This document shows, piece by piece, positions 48,753 through 59,470 of a stretch of 64,000 nt of DNA. The notes under the pieces were generated by a model that worked only from the letters and a program-made list of their open reading frames with translations, was not told the DNA's origin and ran no database searches. This DNA is from Saprospiraceae bacterium. Lineage in GTDB: Bacteria > Bacteroidota > Bacteroidia > Chitinophagales > Saprospiraceae. The DNA lies in assembly GCA_016708265.1 (NCBI GenBank), contig JADJGA010000004.1:372001-436000 (forward strand), written 5' to 3'. Every line of letters starts with the position of its first letter. Position 1 is the stretch's first letter. The translations under genes were made by a program, and so were the position numbers.

Positions 48753-49211
48753 ATGGCAGGAACATTTTCGCAAATCTATATTCAATATGTATTTACTGTC
48801 AAAGGCAGAGAAAACCTTTTACAAAAAGAATGGAAAGAAAAAGTTTTTAAATATATTGCAGGAATAATAAAAGGGAAAAATCAAAAATCGATAATTGTCA
48901 ACGGCGTTTCTGATCATGTTCATGTCTTTGTTGGATTAAAACCATCAATGAAAATTTCGGATCTGGTTCGCGATATCAAAAATAATTCAAGCAATTTTAT
49001 AAATGAACAAAATTGGATTGACGGGCATTTTTCCTGGCAAGATGGTTATGGAGCATTCTCATATTCTCATAAGCAAATTGAAAATGTTTATAAATATGTA
49101 CTAAATCAGGAAACCCATCATCAAAAGCAGACTTTTAGGGATGAATATCTAGAATTACTACGTAAATTTGAGATCGGTTATGACGAAAAATTCTTATTTG
49201 ATTGGCTGTAA
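48753..49211 (+). CDS. RAYT-type Y1 transposase, copy unrelated to the 20-kb pair
   Basis: About 152 residues from the ATG at 48753 (MAGTFSQIYIQYVFTVKGRENLL). The HUH motif is SDHVHVFVGL and the catalytic tyrosine lies in QDGYGAFSYSHKQIENVYKYV; NQETHHQKQTFRDEYLELL follows. The frame is intact. It is flanked by a perfect 16-bp inverted repeat, AACCCTGAAGGGGTGA (48728-48743) and TCACCCCTTCAGGGTT (49244-49259), with a further CACCCCTTCGGGGTTG unit at about 49294. RAYTs act on such hairpins. It differs strongly from the copies at 20-21.6 kb and in the hsd operon. Confidence 0.87.
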   Translation: MAGTFSQIYIQYVFTVKGRENLLQKEWKEKVFKYIAGIIKGKNQKSIIVNGVSDHVHVFVGLKPSMKISDLVRDIKNNSSNFINEQNWIDGHFSWQDGYGAFSYSHKQIENVYKYVLNQETHHQKQTFRDEYLELLRKFEIGYDEKFLFDWL

Positions 49212-49243
49212 GAATCATTTTACAATTGATATTAAAAATCATA

Positions 49244-49310
49244 TCACCCCTTCAGGGTTGATATTCAGGATGCATGATGTTTACTATAATTATATCACCC
49301 CTTCGGGGTT
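49244..49310. repeat. REP-like units downstream of RAYT 3
   Basis: Two units TCACCCCTTCAGGGTT and TCACCCCTTCGGGGTTG, about 50 bases apart. The first is the exact inverse of the unit just upstream of the transposase. Confidence 0.8.
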
Positions 49311-49414
49311 GAACATAAGTAGTTACTATAATTTTAAGTAAGTCATATTTAGTAATTTACTGAGTGAAATTTAATAATTTATAATTATTAAACCGGACTA
49401 TTTTTAATTCAATG

Positions 49415-51194
49415 TCAGTATACCTTACGGTGTGTAAAATATTTTCTCATCCTGAGGTTTTCAGGAGTTACTTCAAGATATTCGTCTTCCTTGATATATT
49501 CAAGTGATTCTTCGAGCGAAAACAGAATTCTTGGTGCAATTTTTACATTCTCATCTGTACCGGAAGCTCTCATGTTGGTGAGTTTTTTTGCCTTGATAAC
49601 ATTTACACCCAGATCCTGATCCCTGGTGTTTTCCCCTACTACCTGACCGATATATACCTTTTCACCCGGCTCTATAAAGAATTTTCCTCTATCCTGGAGT
49701 CTGTCAATTGCAAATGGAAGCGATTGGCCTTCATTCATGGAAACGAGCGAACCTTTATTTCTGTCAGGCATTCCTTCTTTGAAAGCATCATAACGCAGAA
49801 AGCTATGATTCATTATAGCGGTACCGGCAGATGATGTTAACACTTTATTTCTAAGACCTATGATGCCTCTTGACGGAATTTCAAATTCAAGATGAAGAAA
49901 ATCTCCTTTTGGTTTTATCACTTTGAGATCACCTTTCCGAATTGAGGCCAATTCAATCAGTTTGCCTGAATAAACTTCCGGCACTTCTATTACTAAAATT
50001 TCATAAGGTTCGAATTTTTTTCCTTCTTCTTCTTTAAATAGCACCTGAGGTTTACCAACCTGAAATTCGAATCCTTCTCTTCTCATGGTCTCTATCAGGA
50101 CAGAGATGCATGACTCCCCTGCCAAATACTCTGAAAGTATCTTCTTTGTCAGTCTCTTCTACTTTCAATGCCAGGTTCTTCTTTGTCTCTTTGAACAGTC
50201 TTTCCCTTAAATGTCTTGAAGTTAAATACTTCCCGTCTATTCCATAGAAAGGTGAATTATTTATAGTAAATATCATACTCATAGTTGGTTCATCAACTGC
50301 TATTCTCCTTAATGGTATCGGATTGTCAATATCGCATATGGTATCTCCAATCTCAAAATCATCCAGTCCGACCACAGCACAGATATCTCCGCTCTTAACT
50401 TCCTTTGCCTTTTCCCTGCCCAGTCCTTCAAATGTATATAATTCCTTGATCCTTACCTTGCGTGTTTTATCGTCAGACTGGAATAATATACAATCTTTTG
50501 AATCTTCAATTGTGCCCCTGAAAACCCTGCCGATAGCTATCCTGCCAACGAAATTGGAATAATCCAGTGATGTGATCTGCATCTGCAGGCTCCCCTCCCT
50601 GATAGGTGCAGGTGGTATTTCCTCCAGTATAGTATCGAGAAGGTATCGCACATTATCTGTTGGCTTGTCCCAGAATTCACTCATCCATCCCTGCTTTGAT
50701 GATCCGAAAACTACCTTATAGTCCAGCTGATCTTCTGTAGCTCCCAGATTGTACATCAGATCAAATACATCTTCATTGACTTCATCAGGTTTGCAGTTCT
50801 CTTTGTCCACCTTGTTGATTACAACGATAGGTTTCAGTCCAAGTTCAAGGGCTTTGCTCAGCACAAATCTTGTCTGAGGCATCGGGCCCTCAAATGCATC
50901 AACAAGCAACAATACACCGTCAGCCATTTTCAATACTCTTTCCACTTCACCTCCGAAGTCAGCGTGGCCGGGAGTGTCAATGATATTTATTTTTACATCT
51001 TTATAATTTACAGAGACGTTTTTTGATAATATCGTTATTCCTCTTTCCCTTTCCAGTTCATTGTTGTCGAGTATCAGTTCTTTAGTTTCCTTTCTTTCAT
51101 CGATTAGATGGCTTTCGTGAATGATCTTATCTACAAGTGTAGTCTTGCCGTGGTCGACGTGTGCAATAATTGCAATATTTCGTATGGAATTCAT
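49415..51194 (-). CDS. typA: Ribosome-associated GTPase TypA/BipA, one frameshift
   Basis: A translational GTPase of about 593 codons that binds the ribosome under stress or cold and helps assembly. G-domain motifs are AHVDHGKTTLVDK, RERGITILSKN, DTPGHADFGGEV and VINKVDKENCKPDEV. The C-terminal part begins SCISVLIETMRREGFEFQVGKPQV and has RGIIGLRNKVLTSSAGTAIMNHSF and the family end ENLRMRKYFTHRKVY. A single frame change at about 50100, between FGRGVMHL and SVLIETMRREG, splits it; the rest is continuous, so a consensus error is likely. Confidence 0.95.
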
Positions 51195-51592
51195 TAATTA
51201 ATTGTTAGTGGTTAGTTGTCAATGGTTAATGGTTATTGGATAGACTTATTAGTTTTAGTTTTTCTTCAAAAACAAGTGAAAAATCAAAACAGGGTGCAAA
51301 GGTCTCATTTTTTTTTAAATATGGGCTAATAATTAATGGAAATCCTAATATTTTCAGCAAATTAAAGATTTTAAATTTTTGATTTTAAATTTTGCATTTT
51401 AAATTTTGCATTTTTGTCCAGAATGATTGAATGAATTTAGGCGTTGATTTGTCTATTTATGCACATTTTGTGTCTTTGTGGCTTTGTGGCTGAATCTCTA
51501 CAATTAATACACCTAAGTCTTAAAGATTAGCTTAAAAACTTCACAAGAATTATCCTCAATAAGATTTGCAGGTTTTACAATCATTTATTATT

Positions 51593-51792
51593 AATGCGAA
51601 TCAAGGGTTAAAAACTCTCTGTGTAACTCTGTGGTTCTCAGCGCACCTCTGTGATATATATTAATTAATTACACAGAGTATCACAGAGGAATCACAGAGG
51701 GTCACAAAGAAATTCTTATGCAATTAGAAGATTTTCAGTTATTTGCATAAATATCATTTATTAATCATTTTTTTCAACCCTTGATTCGCATT
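51593..51792. repeat. 200-bp element with 17-bp terminal inverted repeats
   Basis: AATGCGAATCAAGGGTT (51593-51609) is the exact inverse of AACCCTTGATTCGCATT (51776-51792). The inside has further inverted CTCTGTG/CACAGAG units on both sides of an AT-rich centre (51610-51710). It contains no gene, so it resembles a MITE or large REP-type element. A half-copy (AACTCTTGATTCACATT) lies near 54570. Confidence 0.7.
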
Positions 51793-51894
51793 ATTATATA
51801 TTGAGTGAATTCTGAAAGGTGAACAAACAGGATAAGAAAATCGAAAAAAAAATAACAAATTATAATTATTATTAATATTTTAAAAATTATTATG

Positions 51895-51902
51895 TAAATT
51901 TG
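51895..51902 (+). promoter_or_regulatory. -7 promoter box (TAAATTTG) of the exbB operon
   Basis: TAAATTTG matches TAnnTTTG and lies 60 bases upstream of the exbB ATG, followed by GCATC where transcription could begin. The -33 region is only AT-rich. Confidence 0.5.
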
Positions 51903-51962
51903 CATCTTTAAATAATTTAAGGCAAAAACAAAACGTTAAACAAAGTATTATAAAATTTGAAT

Positions 51963-52658
51963 ATGAATAATCTATTGCTTTTTATTTCACTTCAGGCTCA
52001 GGCTCTTCCGGAGACAGCCGAACAATCTACAACTACTTTATGGTATATCATCGCATCAGGGGGACCTATTGGTGTGATTATTGTCGGCATTCAGGTGTTG
52101 CTCTCTTTTGTTGCAATGTATATTTTTATTGAAAGGTATCTGACTATTAAAAAGGCAGGTAAAGTCGATCCTGCATTTTATGCAAACATAAAAACCGCTG
52201 TTGCTACCGGCAATATTGAAGGAGCTAAAACATTATGTCAGACTCATGACAGTCCAACTTCCAGAATGATCTACAAAGGTCTGATGAGAATCGGAAAGCC
52301 TCTTCGTGATATAGAAACATCGATCGAAAATGTCGGCAATCTTGAATTATTCCAGCTCGAAAAAAATCTGTCAACAATTGCGAGTGTATCGGGGGTTTCC
52401 CCTATGCTCGGATTCCTGGGTACAGTGACCGGTATGATCATCGCATTTTATAAGATGGCTACACAGGCAAATGTTACTCCAGATGTTCTGGCTGGTGGTA
52501 TTTACCAGGCATTGATCACAACTGCTTTCGGACTGGTTGTAGGTATTTTTGCATTGATGGGTTATAACTATTTGGTTTCTCAAGTAGACAAGGTTGTATT
52601 TATTATGGAACAGGCAAGTGTTGAATTCATGGACTTGCTTCAGGAACCATCAAAATAA
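51963..52658 (+). CDS. exbB: ExbB/TolQ/MotA-type proton channel protein
   Basis: About 231 residues from the ATG at 51963; a TTG two codons earlier is less likely. Three membrane spans are visible: GPIGVIIVGIQVLLSFVAMYIFIERYL, VSPMLGFLGTVTGMIIAFYKMA and GIYQALITTAFGLVVGIFALMGYNYL, with the family motif LGFLGTVTGMI. It forms the proton-conducting part of the TonB energising complex in the inner membrane. It starts a four-gene unit exbB-exbD-exbD-tonB. Confidence 0.94.
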   Translation: MNNLLLFISLQAQALPETAEQSTTTLWYIIASGGPIGVIIVGIQVLLSFVAMYIFIERYLTIKKAGKVDPAFYANIKTAVATGNIEGAKTLCQTHDSPTSRMIYKGLMRIGKPLRDIETSIENVGNLELFQLEKNLSTIASVSGVSPMLGFLGTVTGMIIAFYKMATQANVTPDVLAGGIYQALITTAFGLVVGIFALMGYNYLVSQVDKVVFIMEQASVEFMDLLQEPSK

Positions 52659-52669
52659 AATAAAAAACT

Positions 52670-53074
52670 GTGGGTTTAAAGAAAAGAGCAAAAGTTTCAG
52701 CAGAATTCAGTATGTCTTCATTGACAGACATTATATTTCTGTTACTGATATTTTTTATGCTTACAGCATCAACAGTTCAGATAAATTTTTCAATTCCCGA
52801 ATCAAATTCCCGTACAGTTGCCCCTGCTACTATGGCTGTAACATTGCGTCTGGACGGCACTTATCTCTTTAATGGCAGAATAATCGAGAAGCAAATGATA
52901 CCTGATAAGCTGGGAGAAGAATTGTCCAAACTTTCTGAAAAGGATTTTGAAGATGCGACTCTGACAATTATATCTGAAAAAGGAGTGACATGGAAACAGA
53001 TATATGAACAGATGGAATTTGCTAATCAGAATAGAATTCGTGCTATTATTGCCACTCAACCAAAAAAAGAATAA
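52670..53074 (+). CDS. exbD: ExbD/TolR-type biopolymer transport protein 1
   Basis: A 134-residue protein starting with GTG 11 bases after exbB. It has the ExbD pattern: basic start, SAEFSMSSLTDIIFLLLIFFMLTAS with the functional aspartate in the membrane span, and a periplasmic domain ending RIRAIIATQPKKE. Its stop overlaps the next ATG as TAATG, so the two exbD genes are translationally coupled. Bacteroidota commonly carry such tandem exbD genes. Confidence 0.92.
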   Translation: MGLKKRAKVSAEFSMSSLTDIIFLLLIFFMLTASTVQINFSIPESNSRTVAPATMAVTLRLDGTYLFNGRIIEKQMIPDKLGEELSKLSEKDFEDATLTIISEKGVTWKQIYEQMEFANQNRIRAIIATQPKKE

Positions 53075-53473
53075 TGGGACTTAAGAAAGACACTAAAGTT
53101 TCGGCTGAATTCAATATGTCTGCATTGACGGATATCATATTCCTACTGCTGATCTTTTTTATGCTGACATCTTCTGCAGTCATTCCAAATGCCTTGAATC
53201 TCAGATTGCCGGGTAAATCAAATTCACAAAAAGAACTTGAAACTAAACCATACGTGGTCACAATAGCAGAAGATGGCAAATATTTTGTAAATCAGAGAAG
53301 GAAGTATCGAAACACTGGAAACCGGCTTGGTTAAACTCAAAGAAAGAAGCAGAGGAAAAAAGGTAAGTATTATCATAAGCCCGGACTCAGACGTTCCAAA
53401 TGAAATAGTTGTTGCTGTTATGGACATTGCCTACAGGCTTGATATAGATGCTATAATGACAAAACCTAATTGA
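53074..53473 (+). CDS. exbD: ExbD/TolR-type biopolymer transport protein 2, one frameshift
   Basis: It starts MGLKKDTKVSAEFNMSALTDIIFLLLIFFMLTSS, near-identical to the first exbD in the membrane part, then LRLPGKSNSQKELETKP. One base off at about 53300 breaks the frame; corrected, it continues VSIETLETGLVKLKER and SIIISPDSDVPNEIVVAVMDIAYRLDIDAIM to a stop at 53473, giving about 132 residues as expected. The duplicate probably assembles with the first copy in one complex. Confidence 0.9.
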
Positions 53474-53491
53474 TGTTTTTACCATAATGCT

Positions 53492-54276
53492 ATGGTGAAG
53501 ATTGAAAAAAATACCGAAAGCTACCACAGAAGAATAGGATTGTATATCAGCACTTTTATTCACCTGCTTGCATTATTACTGATTTTTTTGGCTCCCCCGC
53601 TCACAAGAGAACTACCCCTGCCCGGCTACGAAGGCATTATGGTCAGGTTTGGAAATGTAGAGGAAGCATTGGAACAAAATGAAGAGATCTCCCGGGCCAA
53701 TAAAATGCAGAACAAAATGCTGAAGCAAAGAAACCTGACGTAAAAACAGATCCTGCCAAAGAAAAATCAAAAACAAATATCAATATTAAGGAAACTGTCA
53801 CTTCGGAAAAAGAAAATATCGTCATAAAAACTCAGCCTTCCAAAAAAAATGAATCTGCACCTACTCCTGCCGAACAGTCAGCAAAAGCAAAAGAAGACTA
53901 CAGTAAATTGTTTAAGTCCAAAGGAAATAAATCATCAGGAGGAACCCGGGGAGACCCATTGGGTTCAAGAGATTCGGATATACTGGAAGGTATAACAAAA
54001 GGCAAAGGCAGGGTTGGTGATGGACTCGATGCGCGTGGAGTGATGTATGAACCTGCATTTGAAGATTCATCCCAGAAATCTGGCACAGTAGTGGTCAGAA
54101 TTTGCATAAATGATCAGGGCAAGGTCATTTCAGCCCGGTATACTCAGAAAGGAAGCACAACAACAGACAGTGAACTGATAAATATTGCCGTCAGCAATTC
54201 AAAAAAATACCGCTTCTCTCCTTCTCAATTACCGGAACAATGCGGGACTGTTTCGATTACTTTTATAGTGAGGTAA
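53492..54276 (+). CDS. tonB: TonB family energy transducer, one frameshift
   Basis: About 261 codons. The N-terminus MVKIEKNTESYHRRIG leads to one membrane span (LYISTFIHLLALLLIFLAPP). After about 83 residues one base is off (about 53735); the middle is a lysine- and glutamate-rich spanning region, and the C-terminal domain from about 54070 (SGTVVVRICINDQGKVISARYTQKG then AVSNSKKYRFSPS and GTVSITFIV) is the TonB fold. It links the ExbBD motor to outer-membrane receptors. It follows exbD 2 by 18 bases. Confidence 0.9.
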
Positions 54277-55158
54277 TTGAAAAACTATCGATTAAAACAA
54301 CATTGATTGCTAACAATTTACAGCTTTAGTTTTATAATTATGTTATCCATGAATTTATTGAAAATACCAGATGAACTTAATAGTAAATAAAAATTTTGGT
54401 TCATTGCAAGGCACCGAAGAATCCTGCAAAACATCGAGATTATAAGGCGACGTAGTTGCAAACTACGCCGATCATGGTTAAAAGAGTATTTTAATAATCT
54501 GCAAAATCAGACTTTGAGTCACTTTGTGGTGTACTTTGAGAACCTTAGTGGTAAAATTAATGCAATTATTTAACTCTTGATTCACATTATTAATTATAGA
54601 ATTCTCAAAAACTCTCTCTACCATAAGTTTTTTAAAAAAAAAGAATATAATTTTTTAGGAATACAATCCATATAAGTTATGCTTTTTTTGGAATACAATC
54701 CAAAAATGTAAAAAATGCTAATTTTAAAAAAATTGGAGAGCAATTTAGAATAATAGATAAAACGAATCAAGTATTTAGATTTTTCAAAATAATAAACTAA
54801 GAGTAAAGAATGAATCAGAGGAGATGTGCAATAAATAGCAGTCTATATAACTATCACTTTTAAAAAATATTTTTCTATAAAAACACAAAAAGGAAGAAAA
54901 CATCTGACAGCTAATATGATGAAAATTTCACTTAAAAAAATTGGAATGTTACAATCAAAAATCTCCTTAGAAAGCATGATTTTGGAAAATCTTTACATTT
55001 GAACAAGTTATATTTGTACAAAATAATTTAAATAACAGACCCGGAAAAAATTAGGATTTTTAGATACAATTGATTTTTTTATTTTTAGTTTTGCTAATCC
55101 AAAAGTTGCATATGTGCCCTGAATTCAGCGAATTAATAATCCGCAAAATTAAAATAAG
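54277..55158. other. Intergenic region with scattered repeats
   Basis: No gene. At about 54451-54473 lies an inverted repeat CGTAGTTGCAAACTACG; at about 54570 a half-copy of the 51.6-kb element. The rest is AT-rich. Confidence 0.55.
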
Positions 55159-56065
55159 ATGAAAAAGTACATTTGGTTAATATTAATTTTTGGCTTTTAT
55201 GAACATGGTGCTCAACAAATAGTCAAACTATCAAGTAAGGTTAATACAGATAGAAGTGTTGATATCAATTATTCTAATGATAATTTTGGTTCAGTTTGTG
55301 TGTTTTTAAACTTCTACGAGTATGATAACACCTACCCACTCAGAAAAATTATATTATTAGTGATTTTGCTGGAAAATTATTTAAATTAAAGCCAATAGAT
55401 GCTGATAGAAAAATTACCTATAAATATAATTATAATTACTACAGAGGAATACCTGATCCTAAAATAGATCCTCTATTCGTATATTTACTGCCGTTCAAAG
55501 GTGTAACTTCAACTTCGGTTTTATTTTTGAACTTTTTGGGTGAAATGTATCTCGGGAAAGAACCGCCCATAAATTGGAAATCCTTTCAATTTATTTCCAA
55601 CAAAGCAGATACAGTCTGTGCTATAAGAAAAGGAATTGTAATTCGGGTTGAAGACGATTTTAATATCGATACCTCAAAACTATATATCTACAACAGGAAA
55701 AAAATAGTGTATTGATAGAACATCCTGATGGCACAATTGCAGGATATTATGGTCTGGAGGGCAAGAATACTTTTGTAAAACCCGGCGATAGAGTTTTCCC
55801 TAATCAAGCGATTGGGAAATTAATCCAATATGATAAAAGACAGGATTTCCGTTTAAATCTTTCTATTTATTATTTGACTGATAAAGGTAATACTACTAAT
55901 GAAAATATTAACAAAAAATCATATGCATACCTCGACCCCTATTTTTTAACAGAACGGGGGATTAGTAAGTTGGAAGAATATGTTATATATAATTCGATTG
56001 TTACTGATGAAATTATTACAAAAGAAATGAGTAAAAAAGAAATCAAAAAATTGAATAAGCAATAG
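55159..56065 (+). CDS. Secreted M23-like (LysM/lysostaphin fold) protein, broken by indels
   Basis: About 302 codons in three frames (joins near 55340 and 55710). It begins with a signal peptide-like MKKYIWLILIFGFYEHGAQQ. The later part reads KADTVCAIRKGIVIRVEDD, then VLIEHPDGTIAGYYGLEGKNTFVKPGDRVFPNQAIGKLI, which follows the M23 peptidase scheme (HxDGTxAxYxHL, VKxGDxVxxGQxIG). The catalytic His of the HLxxN motif reads GLEGKN here, so enzyme activity is doubtful; it may be a scaffold for cell-wall hydrolases. No close operon partner is seen. Confidence 0.65.
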
Positions 56066-56419
56066 GTATAGAGTACAGATTTTCAATAACATTTGAATTC
56101 ATTTATAAGTTTTAATTTGACACTAATACAATTTCCAGCTTGTCTGTATGGATAGAAGTAAGATTTTTTACACCATTCCCAAAAGAGAGGGGTTAAAAAG
56201 TAAAAATCCTGTTTACAAGTTAATTTTCATATAGTGATCCAATATTTCTATTCTTCTGCCTAAGAAAAATATATATTGTTACTGAAATTAAAAAACAAAT
56301 TATTAGATTTGCATTGAATATTGATGAATTATATTTTGCAATAAGTTGATTATTACTGAGTTTATTCACATTAACAAATTTCTGACTAAAATGAAATTAT
56401 GAAAAACAAGTTTTGATAT
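56066..56419. other. Intergenic region
   Basis: AT-rich, no gene or repeat recognised. It presumably holds the promoter of the HEPN/MNT pair. Confidence 0.4.
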
Positions 56420-56851
56420 ATGGATATTGATATAACTTACTATGAACGCTGCATAAGCACATTGGAAAAAGCACATGGATTGTTGTCCAAAACAAATCCG
56501 GAAACAATTGACTATGACATGTATCGTTCGGCATGTGTCAAGGAATTTGAGATAATACTTGAGCAAAGTGGAAAATTGTTGCGTAAGGTGTTAAAACCAT
56601 ATTTCCATTCAGGAAAAGCAGTAGATCGCTTATACTTCAAAGATGTGTTCCGACAGACAGTGATGCGAAGTATTATCTCTGATGAGACTTGTGAACGATG
56701 GCTCGAATACATAGACAACAGAAACAGCACTGCCCACGATTATGGTGTTAGCTTTGCAGAAGAAACATTGATGTTATTGCCACAATTTATTGGTGATGCC
56801 CGGGAACTTGCTTTTATCATAAAACAACAAAGCAATGCTGATAAGGGATAA
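56420..56851 (+). CDS. HEPN-type nucleotidyltransferase partner protein (HI0074-like)
   Basis: A 143-residue helical protein: MDIDITYYERCISTLEKAH, then MYRSACVKEFEIILEQSGKLLRKVL, FKDVFRQTVMRSIISDETCERWLEYIDNRNSTAHDYG and FIGDARELAFII. The phrases EFEIILEQSGKLLRKVL and RNSTAHDYG mark the nucleotidyltransferase substrate-binding family of the HEPN group. These pair with small MNT nucleotidyltransferases as toxin-antitoxin modules. The next gene is such an MNT and overlaps it by 17 bases, so the two are coupled. Confidence 0.85.
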   Translation: MDIDITYYERCISTLEKAHGLLSKTNPETIDYDMYRSACVKEFEIILEQSGKLLRKVLKPYFHSGKAVDRLYFKDVFRQTVMRSIISDETCERWLEYIDNRNSTAHDYGVSFAEETLMLLPQFIGDARELAFIIKQQSNADKG

Positions 56852-57082
56852 AGATAAACAGTCATTAATAGAAATTTTTTCTTCTGTGGAAATTCCCATA
56901 GAAGTATGGGCTTATGGCAGCCGTGTAAATGGTACTGCCCACAGCGGAAGTGATCTGGATCTCGTAGTGAGAAGTCCAAAAACAAGTGCTGACAAAAAAG
57001 ACAATTGAGAGACTGGATAATTTATAGGCTCGGAAAAAATCCAAAAGCAACTATTTTAAACTGGCAGTTCTACGAATCATGA
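56835..57082 (+). CDS. Minimal nucleotidyltransferase (MNT), 3' part broken by indels
   Basis: The ATG at 56835 gives MLIRDKDKQSLIEIF, then VWAYGSRVNGTAHSGSDLDLVV, which holds the active-site pattern GSRxxG with SDxDL. After about 57 residues the frame breaks near 56995; later frames read LRDWIIYRLG and ILNWQFYES before a stop at about 57082, close to the NWxxxPES end of the family. MNT enzymes of this type modify the HEPN partner or block it by nucleotidylation. I treat the break as likely sequence error, though decay of a small toxin system is possible. Confidence 0.75.
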
Positions 57083-57135
57083 TTGAGCTTCCGTACTATA
57101 AAATACTTAAAATTCGGACATTTTTTATTCTATAT

Positions 57136-59411
57136 TTAGAAAGTAGAGTTTACCTGCCTGATCACCCTGTTATTCTTAAATACAAAATCCTTGCCCCTGT
57201 AATAAACATCCAGGTCAACAGGTCTGATCAGTATATTGTCAACCTCTATTTTTCCTCTCGTTATCAGGTTATTTGTCATGTATATTCTTAGTGTTTCTGA
57301 AGGTCCTTTCGGTTTGTAATTCATTTCTATCAGGCCCCACCCTTCCCTGTCAACAAATTTTACTACACGAAATACATCATTATTGTATACTTCTTCAAAA
57401 TTGCCATCACTGTTTAAATAGTTAAGTATTACTCTGCTCCTTGGTATAAGGTCTTTGTCCAGATCTTTCATCCAGAGCGAAATCTTTACTTCCGAAGTGT
57501 CTGAAAACAATACTGTATCGAGTATCACTTCCGATTTTTTAGGATCAACACTTTTTACCTTAATCCCGGGTTTTGAAACATCATCTCCAAACGATATAAA
57601 TCTGAAATCCCTTCCGGCATCATTTACAATAAAGCCATTTTTAACATGTTTGCTTTTCATCTCTTCAATAACACTATTACTTAAATCATTTCTGATCTTG
57701 TCGAATGTATTAAATGGCAGTCTATAAATAGAGTATTGCTCATTTTCAGTTAATAATGCGGAATTTGCAATCAGCCTCAATTCATTTTCATCTGTCACTT
57801 CTCCCTTCTGAGCCAACAGAAGTATATCTTTTTTATCCGGAAAATCTTTAAGGATCTGAAACTCCTGCAAAGGCTCCCACTTCAGAGCAAGATTCTTCAC
57901 AGACTGGCTTATCGATGTTCTGGACAGCATGACATCGCATACTGGAAGCCCTGTTTTCCAGCTGGCTATGAATGCAGTTTTCGCGCTGTTACCGCTGCCG
58001 TCTATCCAGTATACCTCTGACCCGATATGATAATATGGCAATGAAATTATAGCCTGGAATTCAGATATGGGAATTTTGCTTTCCCAGTCGTAGTTATTCT
58101 GACTGCCGGATTTTTGAGTCAATTCCGGAATTTCGTTCCTGAGTATGTTTTCCCTGCCTCTTACATTGAGGTAAGCATCATAAAAACCCCATCCGACACA
58201 AAATAAAAGCATCAGTAAGTAATGAATTTTTCTTGAGTTTTCATACCATTTCCAAAGTGAATAAAAGACAGCGATATTGATAACATAATAAAAAATCCAT
58301 GCAAATCTGCCCGAAGCCCTGAACTGCCTTAATGGTCCCATGTAATTCCACAACCACTCCAGACCCCAGGAAAAAGGAAATGTGAAACTGAAAAACAATG
58401 CCAGAATACTTACCCACATCAGCATGCTGATATAAGGCTGTGAATGCAATTGCAGCGGCTTTTCCTTAAAATGCGTTTTAAAATAATTGCTGATCCCTAT
58501 TATAAAACCAATCACTGCAACCATTCCTATGAATGCTATTCCCTCCCAGTTAAGGTAATGGATGTCAATAAAACGGGCATATGGCTTGCCATTTGGAAGA
58601 AAAACTGATTCGAAAAATGCTTTGGTATTGAAAAATCCCCAGGGATAGCCTGTACGGTCTGAGGGATAACCAAGGCTCATAGCTGTCACAAGCAGATAAG
58701 GAAGTATCAATTGTATGGTAATATGAACCAGAAAGTCAGGATAAAACCTGAAATTCTCTTTTTTATTAAAAAGTCTTATAAATGAACCAAATAATATGAT
58801 CAAACCGAAAAATGCGAAATAATAGGCATGCAATCCAAGTCCGATAAAAACCAGAAGTCCTGTAAGAAAGGAATTCAAATAACCCGGTTTCAGAAAAATC
58901 TGTAATAAAGATACAAAAAAAGCGGTATCATAAATACATATGACAGGCTGAAATGACCTCCCAAACGATCAAGCTGAGGGCTTAAAAATGCAATTACAGA
59001 GGCAACTAAAAGGCTGTACAAATAAGGCAATCCAAGCTTCCTCAACAGGAAATACAAAATATAAGCCCCAAAAACTATGGAAAATAGCATTAACAGGTTG
59101 AGTATTGCAACCAGATCATCACTCAAATCTAACCCTGCATTCTTCAATAAAATTAAAATATTTGTAATAAATGGCTGACTGTCACCGTAGAAAACAGACT
59201 CCCCGTACGGATAATTCTGATTGACAGAATGCCACAATTTTTCATCATATTTTAAATGATAGTATGATCCGAAATAGCTCTTTAGTCCATCACCCCCGGG
59301 AGCAAAGAAATAATTTCCGGGGTTCTTCAAAATCGATCCAAAGAAAACAAATAAAATTATAAACGGAACTAATAAAGCAGATAGAGACCGCAGGTATTTA
59401 TTAAGTGGCAT
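57136..59411 (-). CDS. Large multi-membrane protein, possibly GT-C type glycosyltransferase, one frameshift
   Basis: About 757 codons in two frames joined near 58885. The N-terminal half has about ten membrane spans, with loops such as PGNYFFAPGGDGLKSYFGSYYHLKYDE, NQNYPYGESVFYGDSQP and YFKTHFKEKP; the acidic GGDG and periplasmic loop after the first span resemble GT-C enzymes (ArnT/PMT/Pgf-type). The C-terminal 300 residues are beta-rich and soluble. Substrate and acceptor are unknown. It is next to a T9SS-type secreted protein on the same strand, 60 bases apart, so a role in surface glycosylation is possible but unproven. Confidence 0.65.
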
Positions 59412-59470
59412 ATTCGATGTTTGTTATATTTTATACACTATCCGAAATAAAATTCAGAATTGTACTTATC

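Larger units (their letters stand above)
51195..51962. other. Intergenic region with a palindromic element
   Basis: No gene. Near the typA start are AATGGTTAATGGTTATTGG repeats, then a short direct repeat TTTTAAATTTTGCATTTTAAATTTTGCA at about 51368-51412 given here as two TTTTAAATTTTGCA units. The palindromic element at 51593-51792 and the exbB promoter box at 51895 fill the rest. Confidence 0.6.
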
